A stretch of DNA of 58,020 bases from Actinophytocola sp. (lineage in GTDB: Bacteria; Actinomycetota; Actinomycetes; Mycobacteriales; Pseudonocardiaceae), in the NCBI GenBank assembly GCA_009377475.1, contig WHTY01000020.1, positions 1 to 58,020 of the forward strand, given 5' to 3'. Shown here piece after piece: positions 42,388 to 51,739 of the stretch (positions are counted from its first letter, which is position 1; each line of letters starts with the position of its first letter). Under the pieces are notes generated by a model. That model saw only the letters and a program-made list of their open reading frames with translations. It was not told the DNA's origin and ran no database searches. Position numbers and translations under genes: made by a program.

Positions 42388-43443
42388 TCACCCGACGTCG
42401 GTGAGCGCCTGGCGCAGCGCGTGCAGAAATCCCCTGGTCGTGTGAGCGTCGCGGACGGCGATGCGCAGCCAGTCGGTGGACAACCCGGGGAACGTGTCGC
42501 CCCGGCGCACCACGTAGCCCAACTCGCGCAGCCGCAGCCGCACCTTCTCGCCGTCCGGCAGGTTGACCAGCACGAACGGCGCCCTGGGACGTCCGGCCAC
42601 CGTGACGCCCAGCTCCCGCAGGCCGTCGACCAGCACCGTGCGATCCCGCTCGGCGCGTGCGGCAAGCGCCTCGGACTCCAGCGCGGCTTCCGCCCCGCTG
42701 CACGCGGCCACCGCGACAGCGGCGGGCGTAGACACCGACCACGGCGGTTGCACCGCTCGCAGCCGCACGACCAGCGCGGAGTCCCCCAGCACGTATCCGG
42801 CACGCAGCCCGGCGATGCCCCACGTCTTGGTGAGGCTGCGCACCACGACGACGCCGTTCAGGCGCTCGGCCGCGAGGCTTTCCGGCTCGCCGGAGACGGC
42901 GTCAGCGAACGCCTCGTCCACGACGAGCACCCGACCGGGGCGGCACAGCGCACGCAACGTCTTCGCCGGATGCAGCACCGACGTCGGGTTCGTCGGGTTC
43001 CCCACGATCACCAGGTCGGCCGACTCCGGGACGGCGTGCGGGTTGAGCCGGAAGCCGTCGTCGGCGGACGTCAGCACCCGGCTCACCGCATGTCCCGCGC
43101 CGCGCAGCGCCACCTCCGGCTCGGTGAACTGCGGGTGCACGATCACCGCGTGCTTGGGCCGCAGCGCGTGCGCGAGCAGTGAGAACGCCTCGGCCGCACC
43201 CGACGTGACCAGTACCTCGTCCAGCGGACGTCCATGGCGCGCGGCGACGGCGGTCGCGGCTTCGGTGGCGTCCGGGTAGGCCGCGAGGTCGCCGAGGCTG
43301 GCGGCGATCCGTTCCCGCAGCCACGGCGGCGGCGACGGCAGCCGGACGTTGACGGCGAGGTCGACCAGGCCAGGGGCGATGTCGGAGTCGCCGTGGTGGC
43401 GCAGGTCGTGGCCGTCGTTCGGGCCGTCGAGATCGTCGGTCAT
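42388..43443 (-). CDS. cobC: CobC-type PLP aminotransferase (threonine-phosphate decarboxylase-like)
   Basis: A 351-residue fold-type I PLP enzyme of the HisC/CobC group. The PLP lysine lies in RSLTKTWGIAGLRAGY; VIVGNPTNPTSVLH and VVDEAFADAV carry the ring-binding Asn and Asp. In B12 synthesis such proteins supply the aminopropanol linker. It is the last gene of the riboswitch-led operon chlID-cobO-cobB-cobC, ten bases after cobB. A plain aminotransferase role is possible, but the context favours B12. Confidence 0.9.
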   Translation of the reverse strand: MTDDLDGPNDGHDLRHHGDSDIAPGLVDLAVNVRLPSPPPWLRERIAASLGDLAAYPDATEAATAVAARHGRPLDEVLVTSGAAEAFSLLAHALRPKHAVIVHPQFTEPEVALRGAGHAVSRVLTSADDGFRLNPHAVPESADLVIVGNPTNPTSVLHPAKTLRALCRPGRVLVVDEAFADAVSGEPESLAAERLNGVVVVRSLTKTWGIAGLRAGYVLGDSALVVRLRAVQPPWSVSTPAAVAVAACSGAEAALESEALAARAERDRTVLVDGLRELGVTVAGRPRAPFVLVNLPDGEKVRLRLRELGYVVRRGDTFPGLSTDWLRIAVRDAHTTRGFLHALRQALTDVG

Positions 43444-43453
43444 GGGCCTTCTC

Positions 43454-44869
43454 TCACGCTGTGCTCGCTCGCGGGGCGCGGGCGGCGGCCGTCGCGCTCG
43501 CGGCGAACCGGCGAGCCAACGCGGGGTGTCCCGCCCAGTGGACGTGCAGGTACGAGGCGTGCACCCCGACCCCGGCGAAACCCTCGACGGTGCCCTCGCG
43601 CCTGCCGTGGAACCGCCACGCCGCCTGCGAGCCGTGTGCGGGCGTGACGGCCGTGCGGTGGAACTCGTGCCCGGTCACGGTGTCGCCCGCGCTGGCGAGC
43701 ACGTTGTCGCCGACGGCCCGCGCCGTCCGGTAGCCCAGCGTACGCTTCGGCGTCATCACGGCGGTCGCGTCCAGCACGCCCGCCATCGGCAGCCCATCCA
43801 GCTCCCGGCAGAGGTACGTCAGCCCGGCGCACTCGGCCACGACCGGCAGCCCGCGCGCAGCCGCGTCCGCGACCTCGGCGCGCAACGACTCGTTGGCGGA
43901 CAGGCCCTCGGCGTGCATCTCGGGGAACCCGCCGCCGAAGTACAACCCGGCGCAGCCCTCGGGCAACCGCTCGTCCACGGCCGGATCGACGTCGACCACG
44001 TCGACGCCCGCCGCGCACAGCAGTTCGATGTTCTCGGCGTAGCGGAACGTGAACGCCCTCCCGCCAGCGGCGGCAATCACCGGGCCACGTCGCGCGGACG
44101 CGCCCAACGCCGTCGCGGCATCCCACGGCACGCCGACCAGCGGCGGCGCGGCGGCGGCCACCCGGCGCACCGCGTCCAGATCGACGCCGCCAGTCACCCA
44201 TGTACGCAGCCGTTCCAGCATGGCGGTGGCCTCGGTCTCGCGTTCGCCGACCGGCACCAGCCCGAGGTGCCTACTCGGCGCGTGAATGCCCTCGGTGCGG
44301 TGCAGCGCGCCGAGCACGGGGATGCCCAGTCGTTCGATCGCCGAACGCAGTTCGGTCTCGTGGCGTTCGGAGCCGACTTTGTTGAGGATGACCCCGGCCA
44401 GCGTCACCGCCGGGTCGTACGTCGCGAAACCGTGCACCATCGCGGCGGCGCTGCGACCTGCGGCACTCGCATCCACGACCAGCACCACCGGCGCGTCGAT
44501 CAGCCGTGCGACGTGCGCCGTGGACGCGAAGCCGTCGCTGCCGAGCGCGCCGTCAAACAGCCCCATGACGCCCTCGATGACGGCGATGTCCGCCCCGGCA
44601 GCGCCGTGCAGGAACAGCGGCACCACCCGTTCCTCCGCCTGGAGGTACGGGTCGAGGTTGCGGCCAAGACGTCCGGTGGCGAGCGCGTGGTAACTCGGGT
44701 CGATGTAGTCCGGGCCGACCTTGTGGCCGGAGACGTCCAGCCCGGACGCCCGCAGCGCCGCCATCAGCCCGGTGGCCACGGTGGTCTTACCATTGCCGGA
44801 CGCGGGCGCCGCGATCACCAGCCGCGGCACCCGGTGCGAGTGCCGCGTCTGCGCGGTGTCGGTCACCAC
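43454..44869 (-). CDS. cobB: Cobyrinic acid a,c-diamide synthase
   Basis: A 471-residue CobB/CbiA amidotransferase. N-terminal ATPase: APASGNGKTTVATGLMAALR and GHKVGPDYIDPSYH. C-terminal class I GATase: GLYFGGGFPEMHAEGL and the nucleophile Cys in VVAECAGLTYL. It amidates the a and c acetates of hydrogenobyrinate or cobyrinate. The start overlaps cobO by seven bases (GTG 44869; GTG 44866 also possible). Confidence 0.95.
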   Translation of the reverse strand: MVTDTAQTRHSHRVPRLVIAAPASGNGKTTVATGLMAALRASGLDVSGHKVGPDYIDPSYHALATGRLGRNLDPYLQAEERVVPLFLHGAAGADIAVIEGVMGLFDGALGSDGFASTAHVARLIDAPVVLVVDASAAGRSAAAMVHGFATYDPAVTLAGVILNKVGSERHETELRSAIERLGIPVLGALHRTEGIHAPSRHLGLVPVGERETEATAMLERLRTWVTGGVDLDAVRRVAAAAPPLVGVPWDAATALGASARRGPVIAAAGGRAFTFRYAENIELLCAAGVDVVDVDPAVDERLPEGCAGLYFGGGFPEMHAEGLSANESLRAEVADAAARGLPVVAECAGLTYLCRELDGLPMAGVLDATAVMTPKRTLGYRTARAVGDNVLASAGDTVTGHEFHRTAVTPAHGSQAAWRFHGRREGTVEGFAGVGVHASYLHVHWAGHPALARRFAASATAAARAPRASTA

Positions 44870-45477
44870 TCGATCCCCCGCTGGCCCTTCTGACCGGCGT
44901 CCATCGGGTGCTTGACCTTGGTCATCTCCACGACGAGATCGGCAGCGTCGATCAGCTTGTCCGGCGCGTTGCGGCCGGTGATGACGACGTGCTGGCGGCC
45001 CTCGCGCTCGGTGATCGTCTTGACCACATCATCGACGTCCACCCAGCCCCAGTGCAGCACGTAGCTGAACTCATCCAGCACATAGAAGTCGTGCTGCTGG
45101 ACGGCGATCCTACGCTTGATCTCCTCCCAGCCCTCGCGCGCGTCGGCGGCGTGGTCCTGTTCGGTGCCCTTCTTGCGGGACCAGCTCCAGCCCGCACCCA
45201 TCTTGTGCCATTCGACGGGGCCGCCCTGGCCGGTGTTCTCGTGCACCTCGCCGAGCGCGCGCAACGCCGACTCCTCGCCGACGCGCCACTTGGCGGACTT
45301 GACGAACTGGAACACCCCGATCGACCAGCCCTGGTTCCACGCCCGCATCGCCATGCCGAACGCGGCGGTCGATTTGCCCTTCATCGGCCCGGTGTGCACC
45401 GCGAAAATCGGGCGGTTGCGACGCTGTCGGGTGGTCAGACCATCGTTGGGTACGACGTCTGGCTGTCCTTTCGGCAT
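44863..45477 (-). CDS. cobO: Cob(I)yrinic acid a,c-diamide adenosyltransferase
   Basis: A 204-residue CobA/BtuR/CobO-type enzyme that attaches the adenosyl group to cobalt. The family-specific P-loop here is GPMKGKST (30-37), then QFVKSAKWRVGEE, VLDEFSYVLHWGWVD and late VVITGRNAPDKLIDAADLV. Its ATG overlaps the stop of chlID by one base (TGATG). Confidence 0.95.
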   Translation of the reverse strand: MPKGQPDVVPNDGLTTRQRRNRPIFAVHTGPMKGKSTAAFGMAMRAWNQGWSIGVFQFVKSAKWRVGEESALRALGEVHENTGQGGPVEWHKMGAGWSWSRKKGTEQDHAADAREGWEEIKRRIAVQQHDFYVLDEFSYVLHWGWVDVDDVVKTITEREGRQHVVITGRNAPDKLIDAADLVVEMTKVKHPMDAGQKGQRGIEW

Positions 45478-47462
45478 CAGGCTGCCCTTCCCATCGTGCG
45501 AACGCGGACCTCGCCGGCAAGCGTGTCGGCTGCGACCTCACCCAGCGGCACGTGCTCGCCGCCGAGCCGTTGCGCCAGTTCGGCCGCGAGCCCGAGGCGC
45601 ATCCGGCCGGTCTCGCAGTCCATGACGACGCTGGCGACGCCGTTGTTGGCGACCAATCCGGCGGCGGCGTGCGAACGCGCGACCGGATCGGGACCGTGGG
45701 TGGCCCTGCCGTCGGTGACGACGACCAGCAGCGGCCTGCGCTTCGGATCGCGCAGTGCCTCCACTCGCAGGGCGTCGGTGGACTTCAGCAGGCCCTCCGC
45801 GAGCGGGGTCCTGCCGCCGGTCGGCAACGCCTCCAGTCGCTTGGCCGCTGCCTCGACGCTGGACGTCGGGGGCAGCGCGAGCTCGGCTTCGCCCCGGCGG
45901 AAGGTGACCAGGCCGACCTTGTCGCGGCGCTGGTAGGCGTCCAGGAGCAGCGACAGCACTGCGGACTTGACCTCGCGCATCCGCTCGCGCGCGCCCATGG
46001 AGCCAGAGGCGTCCACGCAGAACAGCACCAGGTTGCCCTCGCGGCCCTCGCGCAGCGCGTAGCGCAGGTCGCGCGCCTGGATGCGGGGCCTGCCGCCGAG
46101 TGCGCCACGCGCGGCTTGGTGCGGAGCGGCAGCGTGCAGCGTCGCGACGAGGTGCGCGGAGCCGGAGCGAACCCCGGACGGCAGCGCGCCGATGGTGCGG
46201 CCGGACTCGGTGATCGCGCGCGAGCGTTTGCCCAGCTCACCCGCGCCGTTGCCGGAGATCGACAGCAGCCGCGCCCGGTAGGGGCTGCCCGCGCCGACCG
46301 TCCGCTCCCGCTGGCCTTCGGAGTCGTCGGAGCCCTGCTGGCCGCTGACTTGGCCGTTGCCGCTCGCGTCGCCGTTGGTGCTGGGTTCCTCGGGCGGTGC
46401 CGAGCCGGAGCCTGGGCCGTCGTCATCGGGGCCGTCGGGCCCGTCGGCGTGGTTGGCGTGCTGGTCGAGGGCCTGCTCGAGTTGTTCGTCGTCGATGCCG
46501 GGCGCGTCGAACGGGTTGCGCCTGCGGCGGTGCGGCAGCGCCAGCCGGGCCGCGACCCGGACGTCTTCGGTGGTCACGTCGGTCCGGCCCGCCCAGGCGG
46601 CGTGCGCGACGGCGGTGCGGGCGGTGACGATGTCGGCGCGCATGCCGTCCACCTCGAACGCGGCGCAGACCTCGGCGATCTGCAGCAGCGCGTCGTCGGA
46701 CAACGTCACCGACGGCAGCAGTTGCTTGGCGTCGGCGATGCGGGTGGCGAGCGCGGCCTCGTCGTCGGCGTACCGCGCGGCGAAGCCGTCCGGGTCGGCC
46801 TCGTACGCCATGCGGCGTTTGACGACCTCGACGCGCTCGGCGGCGTCCCGGCTGCTGGCGACCTCCACGGTGAGACCGAACCGGTCCAGCAACTGCGGCC
46901 GCAGCTCGCCTTCCTCGGGGTTCATGGTGCCGATCAGCACGAACCGGGCGGCGTGGGAGACCGAGACGCCCTCGCGCTCGACCGTCGCGCGCCCCATCGC
47001 TGCGGCGTCGAGGAGGACGTCGACCAGGTGGTCGTGCAGCAGGTTCACCTCATCGACGTAGAGCAGGCCCCGGTGCGCGGACGCCAGCAGGCCGGGCTGG
47101 TAGTCGGTGACACCCTCGCCGAGTGCGCGTTCCAGGTTCAGCGACCCGACGACGCGGTCCTCGGCGGCGCCGACCGGCAGCTCCACCAGGCGTGCGGGGC
47201 GGTGGTGCGACGCCGCGCCCTCGGGGTGGGGGCCGTCGGGACAGGCCGGGTCGGGCGCGGCCGGGTCGCAGGAGAACCGGCACGCGTCGACGGCGTCCAC
47301 GCCGGGCAGCAGCCCCGCGAGCGCGCGGACCATGGTCGACTTCGCGGTGCCTTTCTCGCCGCGCACCAGCACGCCACCCACCGCGGGCGACACCGCAGAG
47401 AGCACGAGCGCGAGGCGCAGGTCGGCCATGCCGACGACGGCGGTGAAGGGGAACGGTCGCAC
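45477..47462 (-). CDS. Magnesium-chelatase-like ChlI-ChlD fusion (putative cobaltochelatase subunit)
   Basis: A 661-residue fusion. The N-terminal AAA+ ChlI domain has P-loop GEKGTAKST (35-43) and Walker B LLYVDEVNLL. An acidic, Pro/Gly/Ser-rich linker near residues 330-385 follows, then a C-terminal VWA domain with MIDAS motif DASGSMG. Actinobacteria without cobS/cobT chelatase subunits often carry this fusion by cobO, and it is thought to serve CobN in inserting cobalt. GTG 47462 with AAGGAG is the start; upstream codons belong to the riboswitch. Confidence 0.9.
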   Translation of the reverse strand: MRPFPFTAVVGMADLRLALVLSAVSPAVGGVLVRGEKGTAKSTMVRALAGLLPGVDAVDACRFSCDPAAPDPACPDGPHPEGAASHHRPARLVELPVGAAEDRVVGSLNLERALGEGVTDYQPGLLASAHRGLLYVDEVNLLHDHLVDVLLDAAAMGRATVEREGVSVSHAARFVLIGTMNPEEGELRPQLLDRFGLTVEVASSRDAAERVEVVKRRMAYEADPDGFAARYADDEAALATRIADAKQLLPSVTLSDDALLQIAEVCAAFEVDGMRADIVTARTAVAHAAWAGRTDVTTEDVRVAARLALPHRRRRNPFDAPGIDDEQLEQALDQHANHADGPDGPDDDGPGSGSAPPEEPSTNGDASGNGQVSGQQGSDDSEGQRERTVGAGSPYRARLLSISGNGAGELGKRSRAITESGRTIGALPSGVRSGSAHLVATLHAAAPHQAARGALGGRPRIQARDLRYALREGREGNLVLFCVDASGSMGARERMREVKSAVLSLLLDAYQRRDKVGLVTFRRGEAELALPPTSSVEAAAKRLEALPTGGRTPLAEGLLKSTDALRVEALRDPKRRPLLVVVTDGRATHGPDPVARSHAAAGLVANNGVASVVMDCETGRMRLGLAAELAQRLGGEHVPLGEVAADTLAGEVRVRTMGRAA

Positions 47463-47530
47463 ACAGGCTCCTTCGCTATCAGCGGATGTCCACGTCCGCT
47501 TCAGCCTCGCCCGTCCGGGAAAGCCCCGGC

Positions 47531-47645
47531 ACAGGCAACGACTACCGACGTTCTGGCTCCCTGCGCACGGCAGGTGACAGTGGCGGGACCGCCCCGGACT
47601 CACACCGGGTTCCTCAGCAGCCGTCGACACGGCATCATCCCACAC
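47531..47645 (-). promoter_or_regulatory. Cobalamin riboswitch controlling chlID-cobO-cobB-cobC
   Basis: On the minus strand GAGGAACCCGGTGTGAGTCC, GGTCCCGCCACTGTCACC and GGGAGCCAGAAC follow the cobalamin-riboswitch core order. It lies about 70 bases upstream of the chlID start, with the expression-platform region between. It is the second B12 riboswitch of the window. Confidence 0.92.
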
Positions 47646-47667
47646 GGTGTCGCGAGGCGGGGTGTGC

Positions 47668-47730
47668 GTGGTGCTACGAAGGGCTTCTTACTTGCGTCTG
47701 GCGCAAGTAAGAAGCCCTTCGTAGCACCAC
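47668..47730. repeat. Perfect 29-bp inverted repeat in the chlID/cobL divergent promoter
   Basis: GTGGTGCTACGAAGGGCTTC... (47668-47696) is perfectly complementary to 47702-47730 around a 5-base loop. It lies between the riboswitch (47645) and the cobL start (47756), where both promoters should be, not between gene ends. Confidence 0.92.
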
Positions 47731-47755
47731 CCGCCCGCTCGGCTACCGTGCGAAC

Positions 47756-48976
47756 GTGGCATTGGCGGAGGAACGCGGCGTGATCGACGTCGTGGGTATC
47801 GGCGCGGACGGCTGGGACGGGCTGTCCGCCGACGCGCGCACCGCCGTGGTCGATGCCGACGTGCTGCTCGGTAGCGACCGCCAGCTCGCGCTACTCCCGG
47901 ACATCCGCGCGAAGCGGTTGCCGTGGCCGAGCCCCCTGCTCCCCCAGCTCGACGCGCTGCTCGCGGAACACGCCGAACGTCGCGTGTGCGTGCTGGCCAG
48001 CGGCGATCCGCTGCTGTCCGGGATCGGCACCACGCTGATCCGCAAGCTCGGCGCAGGACGGGTGCGGGTGCTGCCTGGGGTGTCGTCCGTCACGCTGGCG
48101 CGGGCACAGCTCGGGTGGTCGTTCGAGGAGACGGAGGTGGTCAGCGCCGTCGGCCGCAACGTCCACCGCGTCGCCCGCGCGCTCGCGCCCGGTGCGCGGC
48201 TGCTGGTCCTATCGTCTGACGGCACGACGCCCGGGCGGGTCGCCGACCTGCTCACCGCACGCGGCTACGGCGCGAGCACGCTCACGGTGTTGGCCAACCT
48301 CGGCGCGGACGACGAGTCACGCGCCTCCGGTGTCGCCAACGCCTGGCAGGGCGGCGACAGTCCGCCGCTGAACGTCGTCGCGGTCGAATGCCGCGCCGAT
48401 CAGAGCACGCGGCCGTTGTCGCTGGTCGGCGGGTTGCCGGACGACGCGTTCGAGCACGACGGCCAGCTCACCAAGCGCGACCTGCGGGCGAGCGCGCTCG
48501 CCCGGCTGGCGCCGATGTCGGGGCAACTGCTGTGGGACGTCGGGGCGGGCGCGGGCAGCGTCGCGATCGAGTGGCTGCGCGCGCACTCATCGACGCGGGC
48601 CGTCGCGTTCGAGCGCAACGACGATCGCGCCGCGCGCATCACCCGCAACGCCGAACGCCTCGGCGTCCCGGAGTTGGAGGTCGTCGTGGGGTCGGCCCCC
48701 GACGTGCTGGCGCGCGACGAGGCTCCCGACGCGATCTTCGTGGGCGGCGGGGTGAGTGCGCCCGGCGTGCTGACGACGTGCGTGCAGCGGCTCGCGCCGG
48801 GCGGACGGCTAGTCGCGCACGGGGTGACGCTGGAGTCCGAAGGGGCGTTGGCGGCGGCGTACCAGGAGCACGGCGGGGAGCTGACGCGCATCGCCGTCGA
48901 GCACGCCTCCGGTCTCGGCGGCTTCACCGCCTGGCAACCGGCCCGCACGGTGACGCAATGGAGCCTGACCCGCTAG
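47756..48976 (+). CDS. cobL: Precorrin-6Y C5,15-methyltransferase (decarboxylating)
   Basis: A 406-residue CbiE-CbiT fusion. The N-terminal half is a corrin-type methylase (VVGIGADGWDGLS, LASGDPLLSGIGTTL, LPGVSSVTLA). The C-terminal half is a Rossmann methyltransferase (LLWDVGAGAGSVAIEWLRAH). Together they methylate C5 and C15 and decarboxylate. GTG 47756 is the start. Its promoter must lie in or beside the 29-bp hairpin. Confidence 0.95.
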   Translation: MALAEERGVIDVVGIGADGWDGLSADARTAVVDADVLLGSDRQLALLPDIRAKRLPWPSPLLPQLDALLAEHAERRVCVLASGDPLLSGIGTTLIRKLGAGRVRVLPGVSSVTLARAQLGWSFEETEVVSAVGRNVHRVARALAPGARLLVLSSDGTTPGRVADLLTARGYGASTLTVLANLGADDESRASGVANAWQGGDSPPLNVVAVECRADQSTRPLSLVGGLPDDAFEHDGQLTKRDLRASALARLAPMSGQLLWDVGAGAGSVAIEWLRAHSSTRAVAFERNDDRAARITRNAERLGVPELEVVVGSAPDVLARDEAPDAIFVGGGVSAPGVLTTCVQRLAPGGRLVAHGVTLESEGALAAAYQEHGGELTRIAVEHASGLGGFTAWQPARTVTQWSLTR

Positions 48977-48992
48977 CACCGCGCCACCGCTC

Positions 48993-49190
48993 CGCGAGTC
49001 ACACCCTGTTCGGCGCGAGTCTCACCGTAATCGGACTGAGTTTCACCTTGTTTGCCGCGAGTTGCACCGCCCAGCGCCGGGAAGCCACCAGAGTCGGAAC
49101 ACGCGCCACCGGTTTCCTGGGACTCGCCAAATAAGGTGAGACTCGCGGCACGCTCGGTGAGACTCGCGCCAAATAAGGTGAGACTCGCGA

Positions 49191-49193
<3 letters not shown>
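48993..49193. repeat. Facing arrays of the 21-bp GCGAGT..CACC repeat
   Basis: Forward units start at 48993, 49014, 49035 and 49056. Reverse units (GGTGAGACTCGCG) start at 49135, 49156 and 49177, all 21 bases apart. The two arrays face each other around 60 bases of unrelated sequence, so the transcript could form a long imperfect hairpin between the convergent cobL and HAD-phosphatase genes. Confidence 0.9.
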
Positions 49194-49985
<792 letters not shown>

Positions 49986-50033
49986 GTCCCCGACTGTAGG
50001 CGCTCCGCGCCGGTTCCGTCCCGTGATCCGCAC

Positions 50034-51728
50034 CTACGTCGCCGCGACGACGTCCGGCGCCGTCAGTCGCGCGGCGTTCGCGGCATCGTCGTCGACGGCC
50101 TCCTGCGCGGACCGTTCGGCGTGCACCCGTTCGCGGTAACAGGCCACCTCCCGGCGCAACGCACCGGACCCCCAGCCCAGGTGCGGTGCGACCAGGTGGG
50201 CGACCTCCGCCGCGGCGGCCACTCCCCGATCGGGCGCTTCGATCGAGATCCGCGTCCGCCGCGTGAGGACGTCGTCAAGGTGCAGCGCGCCCTCGTGGGT
50301 GACGGCGTAGACCGCCTCGACCTTGAGGTAGCCCTCGGCGCCGGGGATCGGCTCGGCGAGGCGCGGCTCGCGATCGATGAGTCCGAACAGGTCGGTGACC
50401 GCCGACCCGTAGCGGCCGAGCAGACGCTCCACTGTGGACACCGAAAGCCCGTGACGTTGCGCCACGCTCTCCCGATCGTCCCGCAGCTCGTGGTAGCCGA
50501 CCGCGCCCAGGATCGGCAAGTGTTCCGTCACCGACGGCGCGACCGCGCGACCGAGGCCGCGCGCGGCGGCGTTCACAACGTCGGCAGCCATCACCCGGTA
50601 GGTCGTGTACTTGCCACCCGCGATGACGAACAGCCCCGGCGCGGGCTCAGCGACGGCGTGCTCCCGCGAGAGCTGCGCGGTGTCGTCCGACTCGCCGGAC
50701 AGCAACGGCCGGAGCCCCGCGTAGACGCCGTCGACGTCGACCGTGGTCAGCGGCTCGCGCAGCACGGCGTTGACCTGCTCGAGCAGGTAGTCCACATCGG
50801 ACTTGCTCGCGGCGGGGTGGTCGCGGTCCAACGTCCACTCGGTGTCCGTCGTGCCGATGATCCAGTGCTCACCCCACGGGATGACGAACAGCACACTCTT
50901 CTCGGTGGTCGTGATGAGCCCCGTCTCCAACTGGATGCGGTCGCGGGGAACGAGCAGGTGCACGCCCTTCGACATCCGCACCCGGAACGGGCTCGGTACG
51001 CCGGTCAGCTCGTGCATCTCGTCGGTCCACACGCCGGTCGCGCTGATGACGCGCCGCGCGCACACCGCGTACTCCGCGCCGGACTCGGCGTCGACCACCC
51101 TCGCTCCGACGACCCGCGCGCCGTCGCGCAACAGCCCGACGACCTTCGTTCGGGTGAGCACCGTCGCGCCGTGCTGGGCGGCGGTGCGGCCGAGCATCAT
51201 GGTGTGCCGGGCGTCGTCCACCTGGGCGTCGTAGTAGCGGATCGCGCCGGTCAGCGCCTCCGGGTCCAGCGACGGCGCGAGGTCGAGCGCGGCGCTACGG
51301 GACAGGTGCCGGTGCGCGGGCAAGGCGCGCGCACCGCCGATGGTGTCGTAGAGCGCGACGCCCGCGCCGACGTAGGCCCGCTCCCACACCCGGTGCCGCA
51401 GCGGGAACAGGAACGGCACCGGCCGCACCAGGTGCGGCGCGAGCTTGTGCAGCAGCAGCCCGCGTTCCTTCAACGCCTCCCGCACCAGCGCGAAGTCACG
51501 CTGCTCCAGGTAGCGCAACCCGCCGTGGATCAGCTTGCTGGAACGGCTCGACGTCCCCGCCGCCCAGTCCCGCGCCTCGACCAGCGTGACCGACAGGCCA
51601 CGCGACGCGGCGTCCAACGCGGCCCCCGCGCCGACGACGCCGCCGCCGATGACCAGGACGTCGATCTCGTCCTCGCCGAGGGTGCGCAACGCCGACGCGC
51701 GGTAAGCCGGGTCCAGTCTTTTGGCCAC
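50034..51728 (-). CDS. glpD: Aerobic glycerol-3-phosphate dehydrogenase
   Basis: A 564-residue FAD enzyme oxidising glycerol 3-phosphate to dihydroxyacetone phosphate and passing electrons to quinone at the membrane. FAD-binding DVLVIGGGVVGAGAALDA, the substrate-site SRSSKLIHGGLRYLE and late VIAGGKYTTYR are present. Start GTG 51728 with GAGGAG. Eleven bases separate it from the upstream glpK. Confidence 0.95.
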   Translation of the reverse strand: MAKRLDPAYRASALRTLGEDEIDVLVIGGGVVGAGAALDAASRGLSVTLVEARDWAAGTSSRSSKLIHGGLRYLEQRDFALVREALKERGLLLHKLAPHLVRPVPFLFPLRHRVWERAYVGAGVALYDTIGGARALPAHRHLSRSAALDLAPSLDPEALTGAIRYYDAQVDDARHTMMLGRTAAQHGATVLTRTKVVGLLRDGARVVGARVVDAESGAEYAVCARRVISATGVWTDEMHELTGVPSPFRVRMSKGVHLLVPRDRIQLETGLITTTEKSVLFVIPWGEHWIIGTTDTEWTLDRDHPAASKSDVDYLLEQVNAVLREPLTTVDVDGVYAGLRPLLSGESDDTAQLSREHAVAEPAPGLFVIAGGKYTTYRVMAADVVNAAARGLGRAVAPSVTEHLPILGAVGYHELRDDRESVAQRHGLSVSTVERLLGRYGSAVTDLFGLIDREPRLAEPIPGAEGYLKVEAVYAVTHEGALHLDDVLTRRTRISIEAPDRGVAAAAEVAHLVAPHLGWGSGALRREVACYRERVHAERSAQEAVDDDAANAARLTAPDVVAAT

Positions 51729-51739
51729 AATGGACTCCT

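Noticed and set aside
47463..47645. N-terminal extension of the ChlI-ChlD frame (61 codons)
   Set aside because: These codons are the cobalamin riboswitch; GTG 47462 has its own ribosome site and the family start.
45552..47783. 743-codon plus-strand frame opposite the ChlI-ChlD gene
   Set aside because: Antisense shadow; composition is typical of reversed high-GC coding DNA.
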